Positions 54,150 to 63,682 of a stretch of 64,000 nucleotides of DNA are shown in pieces. Both the position numbers and the translations under genes were made by a program. The stretch's first letter is position 1. Every line of letters starts with the position of its first letter. The notes below the pieces were generated by a model. It was not told the DNA's origin. It ran no database searches and saw only the letters and a list, made by a program, of their open reading frames with translations. Source of the DNA: Aquarana catesbeiana (taxonomy: Eukaryota; Chordata; Amphibia; Anura; Ranidae); the NCBI RefSeq assembly GCF_042186555.1, contig NC_133332.1:234640015-234704014 (forward strand), given 5' to 3'.

Positions 54150-55165
54150 AAGGGAATCAAGTGATTTTTTTTTTTTGCTGCAACCTGTGCTTACAGGAAA
54201 AAAAAAATCGCTCTGTCTATGGCTGGCTTAAGGCTCTGAATCCCCATTCACATATCTGTTGTACCTTGCCCACCGCATGACAAGAGGCATCTCATTTTTG
54301 TCAATGAGGTTCCTTCCCAACTATGAAACGCTTATCTGTGCAACTTGGGAAAAGGTTCAGGCACTTTATTTAAAGCTTCCATAGAGTTCAATAGGAGCAC
54401 ATGAAAACGCATAAAAAAAATGCATGAAAAAAGTATGCATATCAGTTTGAACCTAATCTAAAGTATTGGATCAGCCTGACAGCCAGGCAAATAGTAAGTT
54501 CAGGAGTAGATCAGCAATGGTAGCGTTACATTTTTCTCATGGCCCCTTTGCTTTAAGCAATGGCTTTCAATGTATACAGTGCTCACCAGAGTTCCTCTAA
54601 TATTCAAGGAGCTGGCAGCTACAAATGCCACACACACACACAGCCTGGAAGTGAAGCTCAGCGGTGAGACAGCCTCGTGAGAGTGCAGCGTGGGAACTGG
54701 GAGGATGGGCAAGGAGGCTGCCGTCACAGTCTCAGCATCAGCAAAGAGTTAATCAGGGAGGGGTGAGAACGCTCTGGCAGGTGTATGGAAGTGGGTGAGA
54801 TGGCTGCACATCTCAGGCTCTGTTCTCATGACCCATGGAACAGGTGTTTCACTATGCACTAAAAATAATACTATGCGGCTTCAATGCTCCGTCTCCTGCT
54901 TATAGCTGCATTTCTTTTATGTCTTGACAAGGTGGAACGACAAACAAGCCCCCTGGGCTGAGGGCTGGGGTGGGCTTTTAAAGGGAAATTACCTCCCAGG
55001 AAGAGGTTAGAAGGTATAGCTTCAATTTAAAGCTAGCATATAGAAATGATGGCTTTAAAGTTGTATCTATAGCCAAATAGTTTTCTTTTTTTCTAGTTTT
55101 GGACAAAGTGGGGAAAGGTTAGATTCCCTGTCAGGTTTTACGTCTATTCAGGATTCAATTTTCCC
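54150..55165. other. Mostly unique sequence, no supported gene
   Basis: A (CA)n run of about 12 bp near 54631-54642. Frames lack domains. The first 100 bases resemble decayed ends of the palindromic families (CTATGGCTGGCTTAAGG). Confidence 0.4.
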
Positions 55166-55787
55166 CTTACTTTCTATTTTGGGGACCACCTTTAAAAGCA
55201 TTAAAAAGGGGATTAATTCCAGAGATAAAACGATAATGCTCCCGCTCTGCAAGACTCTGGTCCGGCCGCACCTAGAGTATGCTGTCCAGTTCTGGGCACG
55301 AGTCCTCAGGAAGGATGTACTGGAAATGGAGCGAGTACAAAGAAGGGCAACAAAGCTAATAAAGGGTCTGGAGGATATTAGTTATGAGGAAAGGTTGCGA
55401 GCACTGAACTTATTCTCTCTGGCGAAGAGACGCTTAAGAAGGGATATAATTTCAATATACAAATAATGTACTGGTGACCCCACAAAAGGGATAAAACTTT
55501 TTTGTAGAAGGGAGTTTAACAAGACTCATGGCCACTCATTAAAATTAGAAGAAAAGAGGTTTAACCTTAAACTACGTAGAGGGTTCTTTACTGTAAGAGC
55601 GGCAAGGATGTGGAATTCCCTTCCACAGGCGGTGGTCTCAGCGGGGGGGCATTGATAGTTTCAAGAAACTATTAAATAAGCACCTGAACGACCACAACAT
55701 ACAGGGATATACAATGTAATACTGACATATAATCACACGCATAGGTTGGACTTGATGGACTTGTGTATTTTTTCAATCTCACCTTCT
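55166..55787 (+). pseudogene. CR1/L2-type LINE, 3'-terminal piece of ORF2
   Basis: The region reads as the part of the polyprotein that follows the reverse transcriptase domain: TLVRPHLEYAVQFWARVLRK, then MERVQRRATKLIKGLEDISY and LFSLAKRRLRRDIISIYK, open from 55179 to 55466. A stop and frame change follow, after which KLEEKRFNLKLRRG, AARMWNSLPQAVV is readable to about 55655. The 3' end GGTTGGACTTGATGGACTTG at 55744-55763 followed by CACCTTCTATGTAAC is the family's conserved tail. 5' truncation is typical of LINE copies. Non-functional. Confidence 0.85.
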
Positions 55788-55795
55788 ATGTAACG

Positions 55796-55943
55796 CAGGG
55801 ATCCTCAAACTACGGCCCTCCAGCTGTTACGGAACTACACATCCCATGAGGCATTGTAAAACTCTGACATTCACAGACATGGCTAGGCATGATGGGAATT
55901 GTAGTTCTTGAACAACTGGAGGGCCATAGTTTGAAGACCCTTG
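55796..55943. mobile_element. hAT-type MITE, 148 bp, with 8-bp target duplication
   Basis: Left end CAGGGATCCTCAAACTACGG and right end CCATAGTTTGAAGACCCTTG are inverted; the middle has GAACTACACATCCCATGAGG / GATGGGAATTGTAGTTC. Flanks ATGTAACG at 55788-55795 and ATGTAACC at 55944-55951 differ only in the last base. It inserted exactly in the LINE tail, so it is younger than the LINE copy. Confidence 0.9.
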
Positions 55944-56184
55944 ATGTAACCTTTTATCAGACAGGGAGTGAGTAAGAATATATCACCGGTTAAACAACTG
56001 TAAAAAAAAAAAAAAAAAAAAAAGCTGAGGTTCTAGTCTTCCCCTACTTAAAATAGTATTAAATCCTCAGCGTTTTTAGTTGAACACATTGAGCACAACA
56101 AAATAAACATTTCTCAGTAAACTATTTGTTAAAATTCTTGCCCCAGCACTTGCAGTTTACATCAATGCTGCTGGAGTTAAAGGA

Positions 56185-56766
56185 TACATTGCCTTGAAAA
56201 AGTATTCACACCCCTTGAAATTTTCCACATTTTGTCATGTTACAATCAAAAATGTATTTAATTTGAATTTTATGTGATAGACCAACACAAAGTGGCACAT
56301 AATTGTTAAGTGGAAGGAAAATGATATATGGTTTACAAATAAATATCTGAAGAGTGTGGCGTGCATTTGTATTCAGCCCTCTTTTCTCTGATACCCCTAA
56401 CTAAAATCTAGTGGAACCAATTGCCTTCAGAAGTCACCTAATTAGTAAATAGAGTCCACCTGTCTGTAATTTAGACTCAGTATAAATACAGCTGTTCTAT
56501 GAAGTCCTCAGAGGTTTGTTAGAGAACCTTAGTGAACAAACAGCATCATGAAGGCCAAGGAACACACCAGCCAGGTCAGGGATAAAGTTGTGGAGAAGTT
56601 TAAAGCAGGGTTAAGTTTAAAAAAAATATATATATCCCAAGCTTTGGACATCTCACAGAACACTGTTCAATCCATCATTTGAAAATGGAAAGAGTATGGC
56701 ACAACTGCAAACCTACCAAGACATGACCGTCCACCTAAACTGACAGGTCGGACAAGGAGAACATTA
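56185..56766 (+). mobile_element. Tc1-like transposon 5' part with start of transposase
   Basis: Begins TACATTGCCTTGAAAAAGTA and follows the copy at 49335. The transposase start reads MKAKEHTSQVRDKVVEKFKA then the helix-turn-helix region (ALDISQNTVQSII, RHDRPPKLTGRTRR) from about 56548, with one stop and a small A-rich TA insertion at 56620-56637. Coding text is cut at 56766 by a MITE and no later transposase part follows it. Confidence 0.8.
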
Positions 56767-57122
56767 AGACCCCTTTTACACTGAGGCGTTTTTCAGGCGC
56801 ATTTGGGCTAAAAATAGCGCCTGTACAGAGCCTGAAAAACGGCTCCCCTGCAGTGTCAGTGTGAAAGCCCGAGTGCTTTCACACTGAGGCGATGCGCTGG
56901 CTGAACGTTAAATAAACACCGCTCCTGACCATTGAAATGAATGGGCAGTGCCGTTGTAGCGGCGCTTTGCGGGTCATCTTAACCCTTTTTCGCCCGCTAG
57001 CGGGGGTTAAAAGCGCCCTGCTAGCGGCCGTAAACCTCCGCAAAAATGACAGTAAAGCGCCGCTAAAAATAGCGGCGCTTTACTGCCGCCGCCGCCAATG
57101 CCCCAGTGTAAAAGCAGCCCTA
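56767..57122. mobile_element. MITE, TTTTACACTGAGGCG ends
   Basis: Left end AGACCCCTTTTACACTGAGG and right end CCCCAGTGTAAAAGCAGCCC are inverted. Interior repeats AGCGGCGCTTT / AAAGCGCCGCT and GTGAAAGCCCGAGTGCTTTC form hairpins. It interrupts the Tc1 remnant. Confidence 0.8.
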
Positions 57123-57480
57123 AGGAGTTGTAAAGGCAGGTTTTTTTATCTTAATGCATTAAAATAAAAAAACCTTCTGTGTCTAGCATCCCCCCAGCAC
57201 ACCCCAATTACTTACGTGAGCCCCTTCTCTCTCCTGCGATGTCCACAATCCCCTAAGCCTTCCACTCCTGATTGGCTGAGATAGAGCAGCGGCGCCATTG
57301 ACTCTCGCGGCTGTCAATCAGCCAATCAGGGGAGAGAAGGGGCCAGGTTGGGGCTCAGTGTCTAAATGGATACACGGAGCTCTGACTGGGCTTGGGTGCC
57401 CCCTGTAGCAAGCTGCTGCCTGAGGAGGCACTGAAAGGAGGGAGGGGCTAGGAGCAGCAAAGAGGGACCCAAGAAGAGGA
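57123..57480. repeat. Interspersed repeat with internal long inverted pair
   Basis: CTCCTGATTGGCTGA at 57265 and TCAGCCAATCAGGGGAG at 57317 are complementary, as are GAGCCCCTTCTCTCTCC near 57220 and GGGGAGAGAAGGGGCC near 57327. ACTTACGTG at 57210 is one base from a donor complement. It resembles the element at 32166 in layout. Confidence 0.5.
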
Positions 57481-58870
57481 GGATCTTGTTTGCTCTGTGC
57501 AAAACCAACTGCAGAGATCCACAGCTCAGGGGTTCGTGGTCTGGACATGGCGGCATGAGCATGCTTGTTGGAAAGCTCTGCACGGATCGGACACTAACAC
57601 CCAGTTCAGCCACTACAGACAGCCGCAACTCATGCCTGGAGAGCGGAGATCTGCCCTAACTACCGGGGAGCCTTGGACCGCGGAGATTACCCACTACTTC
57701 CTCCGCCAACACTCGTCCTCTTCCCCAGCTCCCGCAGCCGCCGCTACCTCCAAGATGACGTCACCGCTGGTTGGACTGTCCAGCAGCTCTAATGGCCCTA
57801 AGAAGCCGCCTGACTGAGACAGGTGAGCCCCTCTCTCATGCATCCCGCTGGACATCTCCCATCCTGTCACCAGAGCTGCCGCGTGCAGACTCCCCCACAT
57901 GCTGAACTATCCCCTGGGCTTCAGGGGCACAGCATGAGGGCGACATCAGGGACTTGCTGGCAGAGCTACCCACGCGGCAAGATATCCAGGCAATGGCTGC
58001 ATCCATAGTCTCTGCTCTGTCTAGGGAGATACATGACATGTATCCCGACCGATATCTCCCATCCTGTCACCAGAGCTGCCACATGCAGAGTCCTCCACAG
58101 GCTCCACTATTCCCCGGGCTTCAGGGGCACAGCATGAGGGGGACATCAGGGACTACACGGCAAAATATCCAGGCAATGGCTGCAGATGGACACAGTGGAG
58201 GAGTGGGTAACTACCTTGGAGTCCACAGTTGACACCCGGTTAGAGGCCCTGGAGGCGAATCAGGCTACGTATTGCCATAACCTCATAGATATTCAGCTTA
58301 AAATTGATGACGGGGAAAATAGAAACAGGAGAAAAAACCTCCATCTTCGGGGTATACCAGAGGCAACTATGGGGGGGGGGGGTCGACCTCTGTGCAACAG
58401 CTTTTGACCAGCTTCTAGACAAGGGACCTGAGGGTAGGCCTTGTGTTGATAACCCATGTTCAGCGTTGGTGACTTTTTATGTATCACAGATTGTCCGCGG
58501 GTGGTTCCCTGCCTCAGAGATCGGCCATTTCCTCACCCCTCTTTGCCAGGTGTGACCGGAGAATGTCTCATGGTCACTGGTGTCCCCTAACGTTTTATGA
58601 CGCGGATGGGGCATGGAACTCAACGAGTGGACTCCTTAATGATGCTGGGTTCTCTCCAAAGGTGTGGGACAATTAGATCGATCTGGTGGCTGCTTTACTG
58701 GGCCTCCTGGTGGTGGCGTGGGCAGGTTCCCGGGGGCTCTCTTTGCTGTTTGACTACAGGAGCCCCACGTCGCTGGGGAGGTACATGGTCCTATGCCTTG
58801 CCTATATGCATCAGTTTTTCTATCTCCCACTTTTAGTCCCATTGGGGTTGGGGGGACCGGCCTGAATATG
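57481..58870 (+). mobile_element. L1/Tx1-type LINE fragment with ORF1 region
   Basis: The first 380 bp is a GC-rich 5' untranslated-like region with a TTCGTGGTCTGGACATGGC start. Coding-like text from about 57810 includes a partial coiled coil and, at about 58270-58360, KIDDGENRNRRKNLHLRGIP, a motif of L1-type ORF1 proteins just before their RNA-recognition domain. Frame is lost at a G-run (58371-58382). A block is duplicated: CATCTCCCATCCTGTCACC onward at 57853-57995 recurs at 58051-58181. No ORF2 seen. Truncated and non-functional. Confidence 0.65.
58186..58407 (+). pseudogene. L1-like ORF1 coiled-coil and pre-RRM segment
   Basis: Reads MDTVEEWVTTLESTVDTRLE followed by ALEANQATYCHNLIDIQLKI and then DDGENRNRRKNLHLRGIPEA. 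In L1 ORF1 proteins this corresponds to the end of the trimeric coiled coil and the entry to the RNA-binding core. The G-run at 58371-58382 shifts the frame and the protein ends soon after. Not functional. Confidence 0.6.
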
Positions 58871-59189
58871 GGTGTAACATGTTATGAAAGGTGAACTTCT
58901 CCTTTAACAGTGGACAGTGGACAGTGCAGTCTCAGTCTATTCGTTTGGAGAAGGGAGTGGGGAGAAGGAATGGGTTGTTGCAGAGTGCCTTGTCATCCTA
59001 GGCTATGGGGCTGTGAGACACAACTCTGGTTCCTGCATGCAAGGGTGACTCCATAGGATGCTGCAAGAGAAAGGAGTCACCCTGAAATGGGAAACCTGTG
59101 GCAGTGCCCATGGTATCAGCTTCAAATGGAACATAGGCAAGGATTAAAAGATAAAGAAGCTGCATACTCAGTGATTAAATCAGCTGGTC
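58871..59189. other. No supported feature
   Basis: Contains the immediate 13-bp repeat CAGTGGACAGTGGACAGTG near 58910-58928. No family or gene recognised. Confidence 0.35.
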
Positions 59190-59400
59190 AGTACATTTTT
59201 ACGTTTAAAAAAAAAAAAAGCATTTTTACTTCTATATTACTTTTGGAGAGTTTCCTTCACTTTCTGTGCAGGGAAGAGGTTGACACCGGGACAGGAAGTG
59301 AGAGGAATTTTATCTAAGCCCTGGACAGCAGTAAAACCACAAAAGAAGTTACACTTCTTCCCATGCTACTCAAAAAAAAGAAAAAAAGTTTTGGCTATGG
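59190..59400. repeat. CAGGAAGTGA palindromic family member
   Basis: Contains TTCCTTCACTTTCTGTGCAG at 59250-59269 and GGGACAGGAAGTGAGAGG at 59288-59305, the family hairpin, plus A-runs on either side (59208-59220; 59370-59388). Confidence 0.6.
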
Positions 59401-59509
59401 CGGCACACATAGAGCAATACGCTGAACAGCAAAGTAACATTTCTCTAGCCAAACATGCATTGATCTCTAAACGAATAGGTTCCTCCATCTATGCTATATA
59501 GCGCTGAGA

Positions 59510-59710
59510 AACCAGTACTGCTTGCTATTGTAGTCAGACAGCCACTGACAACCGCGTCTGCCCAAACACCCAAACGCTGACAACTTTCCACCCAGCTCCT
59601 TCAATTTTTCAGTTGAAGTTTGTTGGGTTGAGTGATGCAGACAGCGTGACCCACGGCTTGAATTTTGGCCAATTCAGCAGAATCGGAGCCGTGTATGGCC
59701 ACCTTTAGTG
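59510..59710. mobile_element. GGTTCAGCAGG palindromic family, end fragment
   Basis: CAGACAGCCACTGACAACCG, CACCCAGCTCCTTCAATTTT and AATTTTGGCCAATTCAGCAG then GTGTATGGCCACC. The last motif is the family's right end in complement. About 200 bp are recognisable. Confidence 0.5.
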
Positions 59711-59839
59711 TTGGATACAGTTGTAGGTATTCCAATACACAGATGAAGGATTAAATCTGTCATTTCAATGTGTTTTTCTCATGTGAAATAGTTTATGATA
59801 GTTCTTTCCTCAAATATTGATGTCAATTTACATCATTCT

Positions 59840-61260
59840 TAGGGCTCTTGCACACGCACACTATTTTTTTAGGCCTCTTGCACACTGCAGCTTGAAAAAG
59901 CTTAGTACAGCTTTTTTTTACTGATCTAAAATGCAGCCTATTGTTTACAATGTGCCTGTACACACAGGCGCGTAAGCAACCGTTGCGTATTCTTGAGTAA
60001 AAAGAAAAAAAAAAATAAGAAAAATCTGTGTTCCCGGTCAGTATGTGCAAATGTGCAAAAATACAAGCATATGAGCATAAATATTAATGAAGTTCCCCTA
60101 GGAATTTATTGTGCGTGTAAACGCGCATATAAGCGCAAATGCGCACATAAATATCACATAAATACGTGTGAATTTGCGCAAAACAAACACCTGAAATTAC
60201 GGCAAAAAAAAGCAGATGTTCAAATATCAGTATTGTGTGCCCCCTATGGGGCGGACACATGGTTGGACTTTTCGACCGGACTGGTCTGACGGACGCCGAC
60301 GGACCAAATCCGGCGAACAATCCGATTGTGTGTGGGCTTCACTGGACCTTCAGCAGACCTTTCCAGTCGCAAATCTGAAGGACTTTAGATTTGGAACATG
60401 CTTCAAATCTTTACGTCGTAACTCTGCCGGACCCAGAAATCCGCTCGTCTGTATGCTAGTCTGACAAAAACCCACGCTAGGGCAGCTATTGGCTACTGGC
60501 TATCAACTTCCTTATTTTAGTCCGGTGTACGTCATCACGTACGAATCCATCGGACTTTGGTGTGATCGTGTGTAGGCAAGTCCGTTCATTAGAAAGTCCG
60601 TCGGAAGTCCGTCAAAAGTCCGCTGGAAAGTTTGTCGGACCAGTCCAGTCGAAAAGTCCGCCCGTGTGTACGCGGCTTTAGGCATTTTTTCTTTTCTTTT
60701 TTTTTTTTTACTGATCTGAATGCAGCTCATTACTTTCAACAGGCCTGTACACGCAGGGGCAAAAATATCAGTAAACAAGCGTCATGTTTAGAAGAAAAAC
60801 AAAATCTGGGTTAAATGTCAGTATTTCACAACCATACTAGCAAACAAACATGTCTAAATCACCCCCTTCCCCTTGAAAAGTAGATTATATTATTTAAATT
60901 TGAATTTAATTTGGTATTTTGGGAGCAAGAATTTTTAAGTGTGCATATGCATGTAAACACATGCACTATTCAGGCCGTACTCGTGTTATACCCGTTTTCA
61001 ATTTACTTGTACACACAGGCGTGAAACCATGCGCTACGTATAGAGTAAGAAAACAAATAATATAGAATTCTAGTCATTGGTCAGCATTTTACTCACATAC
61101 TGGTGTAAAATTTTATTTTTCAGAGGTTAAAATTCCATTCTGAGAGCTAGAATTTATTTGAATCATGTACACAGGCAAATACGCGCAAAATAAAACGCAA
61201 AAAATAATTTTGGCCAGGAATACTGATGCTCAAATATCAGTACCGTGTGCAATTACCCTT
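59840..61260. mobile_element. Composite MITE: two related units around a third element
   Basis: Outer ends are inverted: AGGGCTCTTGCACACG at 59841 and CCGTGTGCAATTACCCT at the right end (61243-61259). Unit one (about 59877-60245) and unit two (about 60680-61260) share CTTTTTTTTACTGATCT-, CAGCCTATTG/CAGCTCATTA-, GCCTGTACACAC/CGCAGG- and TCAAATATCAGTA-type text. They are separated by a different MITE at 60246-60678. Confidence 0.65.
60246..60678. mobile_element. GGACTTTTCGACCGGACT-type MITE
   Basis: Left end GGGGCGGACACATGGTTGGA then CTTTTCGACCGGACT is inverted by AGTCCAGTCGAAAAGTCCGC followed by CCGTGTGTACGCGGC at the right. Interior: GTCCGTCGGAAGTCCGTC, GACGGACGCCGACGGACC. Inserted between the two units of the surrounding composite. 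Confidence 0.8.
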
Positions 61261-61299
61261 ACTTTCACAGATAGGCATTACTTGATTTTGCAGTACCAA

Positions 61300-62078
61300 C
61301 AATGAAAATGTTGCAGGGTTTTCACAAATTTGGCCATGACTTCATGACCATTTATGTGGCTGCAGACCGGTCAGGGTGCCAACCCATGTCCAAAGCCAAA
61401 AGCACCTACAATGGGCACCTGAGCATCAGAACTGGACCATGGAGCAATGGAAGAAGGTGGCCTGGTCTGATGAATCACATTTTCTTTTACACCGCATGGA
61501 TGGACAAGTGTGTCGCTTACTTGGGGAAAAGATGGCATCATGAAGCAGTATGGGAAGAAAGCAAGCCAGTGGAAGCATGTGTCATGCTTTGGGCAATGTT
61601 CTTCTGGAAAACCTGAGGTCCTGCCATTCATGTGGATGTTACTTTGACATATACCACCTACCTAAACATTGTTGCTTACTAAGTATACCCCTTCATGGAA
61701 ACAGTATTCCCTGATAGCAATGGCCTCTTTCAGCAGGATAATGCACCTGCCACACTGCAAAAACGATTCAAGAAAGGTTTTAGGAACGCATCAAGGGGGT
61801 TGAGGTGTTGATTCGGCCTTCAAATTCTCCAGATCTCAATCCAGGTGAGCATCTGTGGGATGTGCTGGAAAAAAAGTCTGATCCATGGAGGCCCCACCTT
61901 ACAACTTACAGGACTTAAATGGATCTGCTACAGACGGCTTGGTGCTAGATACCACAGCATACCTTCAGAGGCCTAGTGGGGTCCATGCCTCAACGGGTCA
62001 GGGCTGTTTTGGGGAGCAAAAGGGGGACCTACTCAGTATTAGGTGGGTCGCTGTAAAGTTGTGGCTGATCAGTTTATG
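61300..62078 (+). mobile_element. Decayed Tc1/mariner-family transposon
   Basis: Carries fragments of a DDE transposase in varying frames: AWSDESHFLLHRMDGQVCRL at about 61460-61520 (first Asp in WSDE), LFQQDNAPATLQK-like text near 61731 and SPDLNPGEHLWDVLEKK near 61829-61880 (Glu in GEHLW). The right end GTGGCTGATCAGTTTA at 62062-62077 matches the end of the inverted relative at 18345. Many stops; inactive. Confidence 0.75.
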
Positions 62079-62104
62079 ATGAAAAATCCTCCAATATGTT
62101 TTGT

Positions 62105-62262
62105 TGCCGTCTGCGTACCCAGTTTTATAATGACTTCCTGCCCCGTGAGGAAGTGAGGTAAAATCTCCTCAATAGGGACACGAGTAAATAAAAACCTGAC
62201 AGAGGTTTCATCCCTTCCCCCACTCTGTTCAGAACTAAACAAAAAAGTTTCGGCTACAGTTG
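62105..62262. repeat. CAGGAAGTGA palindromic family member
   Basis: TGACTTCCTGCCCCGTGAGG then AAGTGAGGTAAAATCTCC is the family hairpin with arms shortened; followed by TCAATAGGGACACGAG and AAACAAAAAAGTTTCGGC. Confidence 0.6.
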
Positions 62263-63259
62263 GGAACAGAAAGGTATATAAAGCTTTTTTTTTTCACCAG
62301 CTAACGTGCTGATGGGAACGTATCGCAAAGCGTTTCATTTACTTTGGACACAAAGTGACTTCAATTGTAAGAGACTCCACAAACACTTCACCGTGAGGGA
62401 CCTATTAAGGCCGGTTCATTAACATTGCATTTTAATCAACATTTCTCGTACACCATAGTAACCAATCAGATATTTGCTTTCATCTTTTAATGGCTAATTG
62501 CTGGCCATGTGTAAACAAAGCGTCCTTGTCTATATTCTATTAAAGATTGCGGAGGACCCCAGCTCCATTATAAAAATACTTCAAACCGTCATTACTCACT
62601 AGATAACCCACAATCCTGACAGGATTTTGGGTCTATGCTGGCCTATTTATCAAACCGTTGTCAGTGTGTTATCTAGAACAAATACATCATCTGCTACAAT
62701 TATCTTCTACTATGCAGCCACTTGGCGCTATCGAGATTTTTATTAGATCACTTCAAGCTTGCGCAGACGCTGGGCGTCCTTTTTGTGACAGGAACCAATG
62801 ATTAATCTGTGTGATAGGATACTGAATAATGTTCATATCACAAGATGGCCGCCTCCACCGTGGGCCATGCTACCAATACCAAATTAGACTTTAAAGCTCA
62901 CCACACACAATACAATTTGACTGTACAATCTCCTTTAGATCGAATAGACTTGTACGTAATACAAGAGCCTGCCTGATTAGACACTAATTGACTGGGTAGA
63001 TTGAGCAGGTCATGATATTACATAGTTTTGGTAAATTCCAAAAGTTGAAACTGAGATTGTATGTTAAGCCTACATATGTCTTTAGCCAAAATTGTATTTA
63101 AAACATTTTTGAGAGAATGATGGGAATCCAAAATCTTCAATTGTTGCCATAACAAGAATAGGTGGGGGGGTTGGGGGACGACACACTTCTGCAAAAATAA
63201 GTAAAATTACTGATGTAACGATTTCCTAAAACAGTTACATTTAAGACATGCCGTGAATA
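62263..63259. other. Unique sequence; possible conserved noncoding stretch at 62480-62880
   Basis: No gene. 62480-62880 is repeat-free and contains homeodomain- and YY1-like sites (GATTAATCTGTG; CAAGATGGCCGCC at 62842-62854). Whether it is conserved cannot be judged here. Confidence 0.35.
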
Positions 63260-63366
63260 TGTTCACAGTTGCTTGTCCTTTAAAGCAAACTGTCAAGCCA
63301 TCAAATGGCTGGTGTTGCAACATGTGCAGCATCATGGCAACTGCAGATCAAACAGGGGTTAAGATG
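63260..63366. repeat. Short repeat, inverted copy of 51866-51965
   Basis: GTCCTTTAAAGCAAACTGTC, AAGCCATCAAATGGCTGGTG and CAGCATCATGGCAACTGCAG match the earlier copy in complement. Confidence 0.6.
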
Positions 63367-63407
63367 GCAGATACAGTACCTTGGTTGTAAAGGATAAGAG
63401 GTGTTAG

Positions 63408-63545
63408 TTCTGCATTAAAATTAATTTCCCCACTTTTGAGAGATTTCATCTCACTTCCTGTTGTGTGTACAAGACAGGAACTGAAATCAAGTCTCCCAAA
63501 TAGGACACAGATGGCAAAAAAAGTTTGGTTTTAGCTAAACGTTAA
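63408..63545. repeat. CAGGAAGTGA palindromic family member
   Basis: TTTTGAGAGATTTCATCTCA then CTTCCTGTTGTGTG / ACAGGAACTGAAATCAAG form the family hairpin; then CTCCCAAATAGGACACAG and AAAAAAAGTTTGG. Confidence 0.6.
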
Positions 63546-63682
63546 AGGTTCCAACATCTCAGGAACTATAGGAAAATCTTTTTTTTTCTGGCAAGGTCCA
63601 ACCAAAAAGTATAGGAACCTCTGTCAGCTTATTTACCCTGTGTCACCATTGGGAATATACTTTTTTTTTCATGAAGAATAAA

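Noticed and set aside
58597..58836. 79-codon Trp/Gly-rich frame
   Set aside because: It lies in the L1-like fragment downstream of a frameshift; the translated text does not match an L1 protein motif I recognise.
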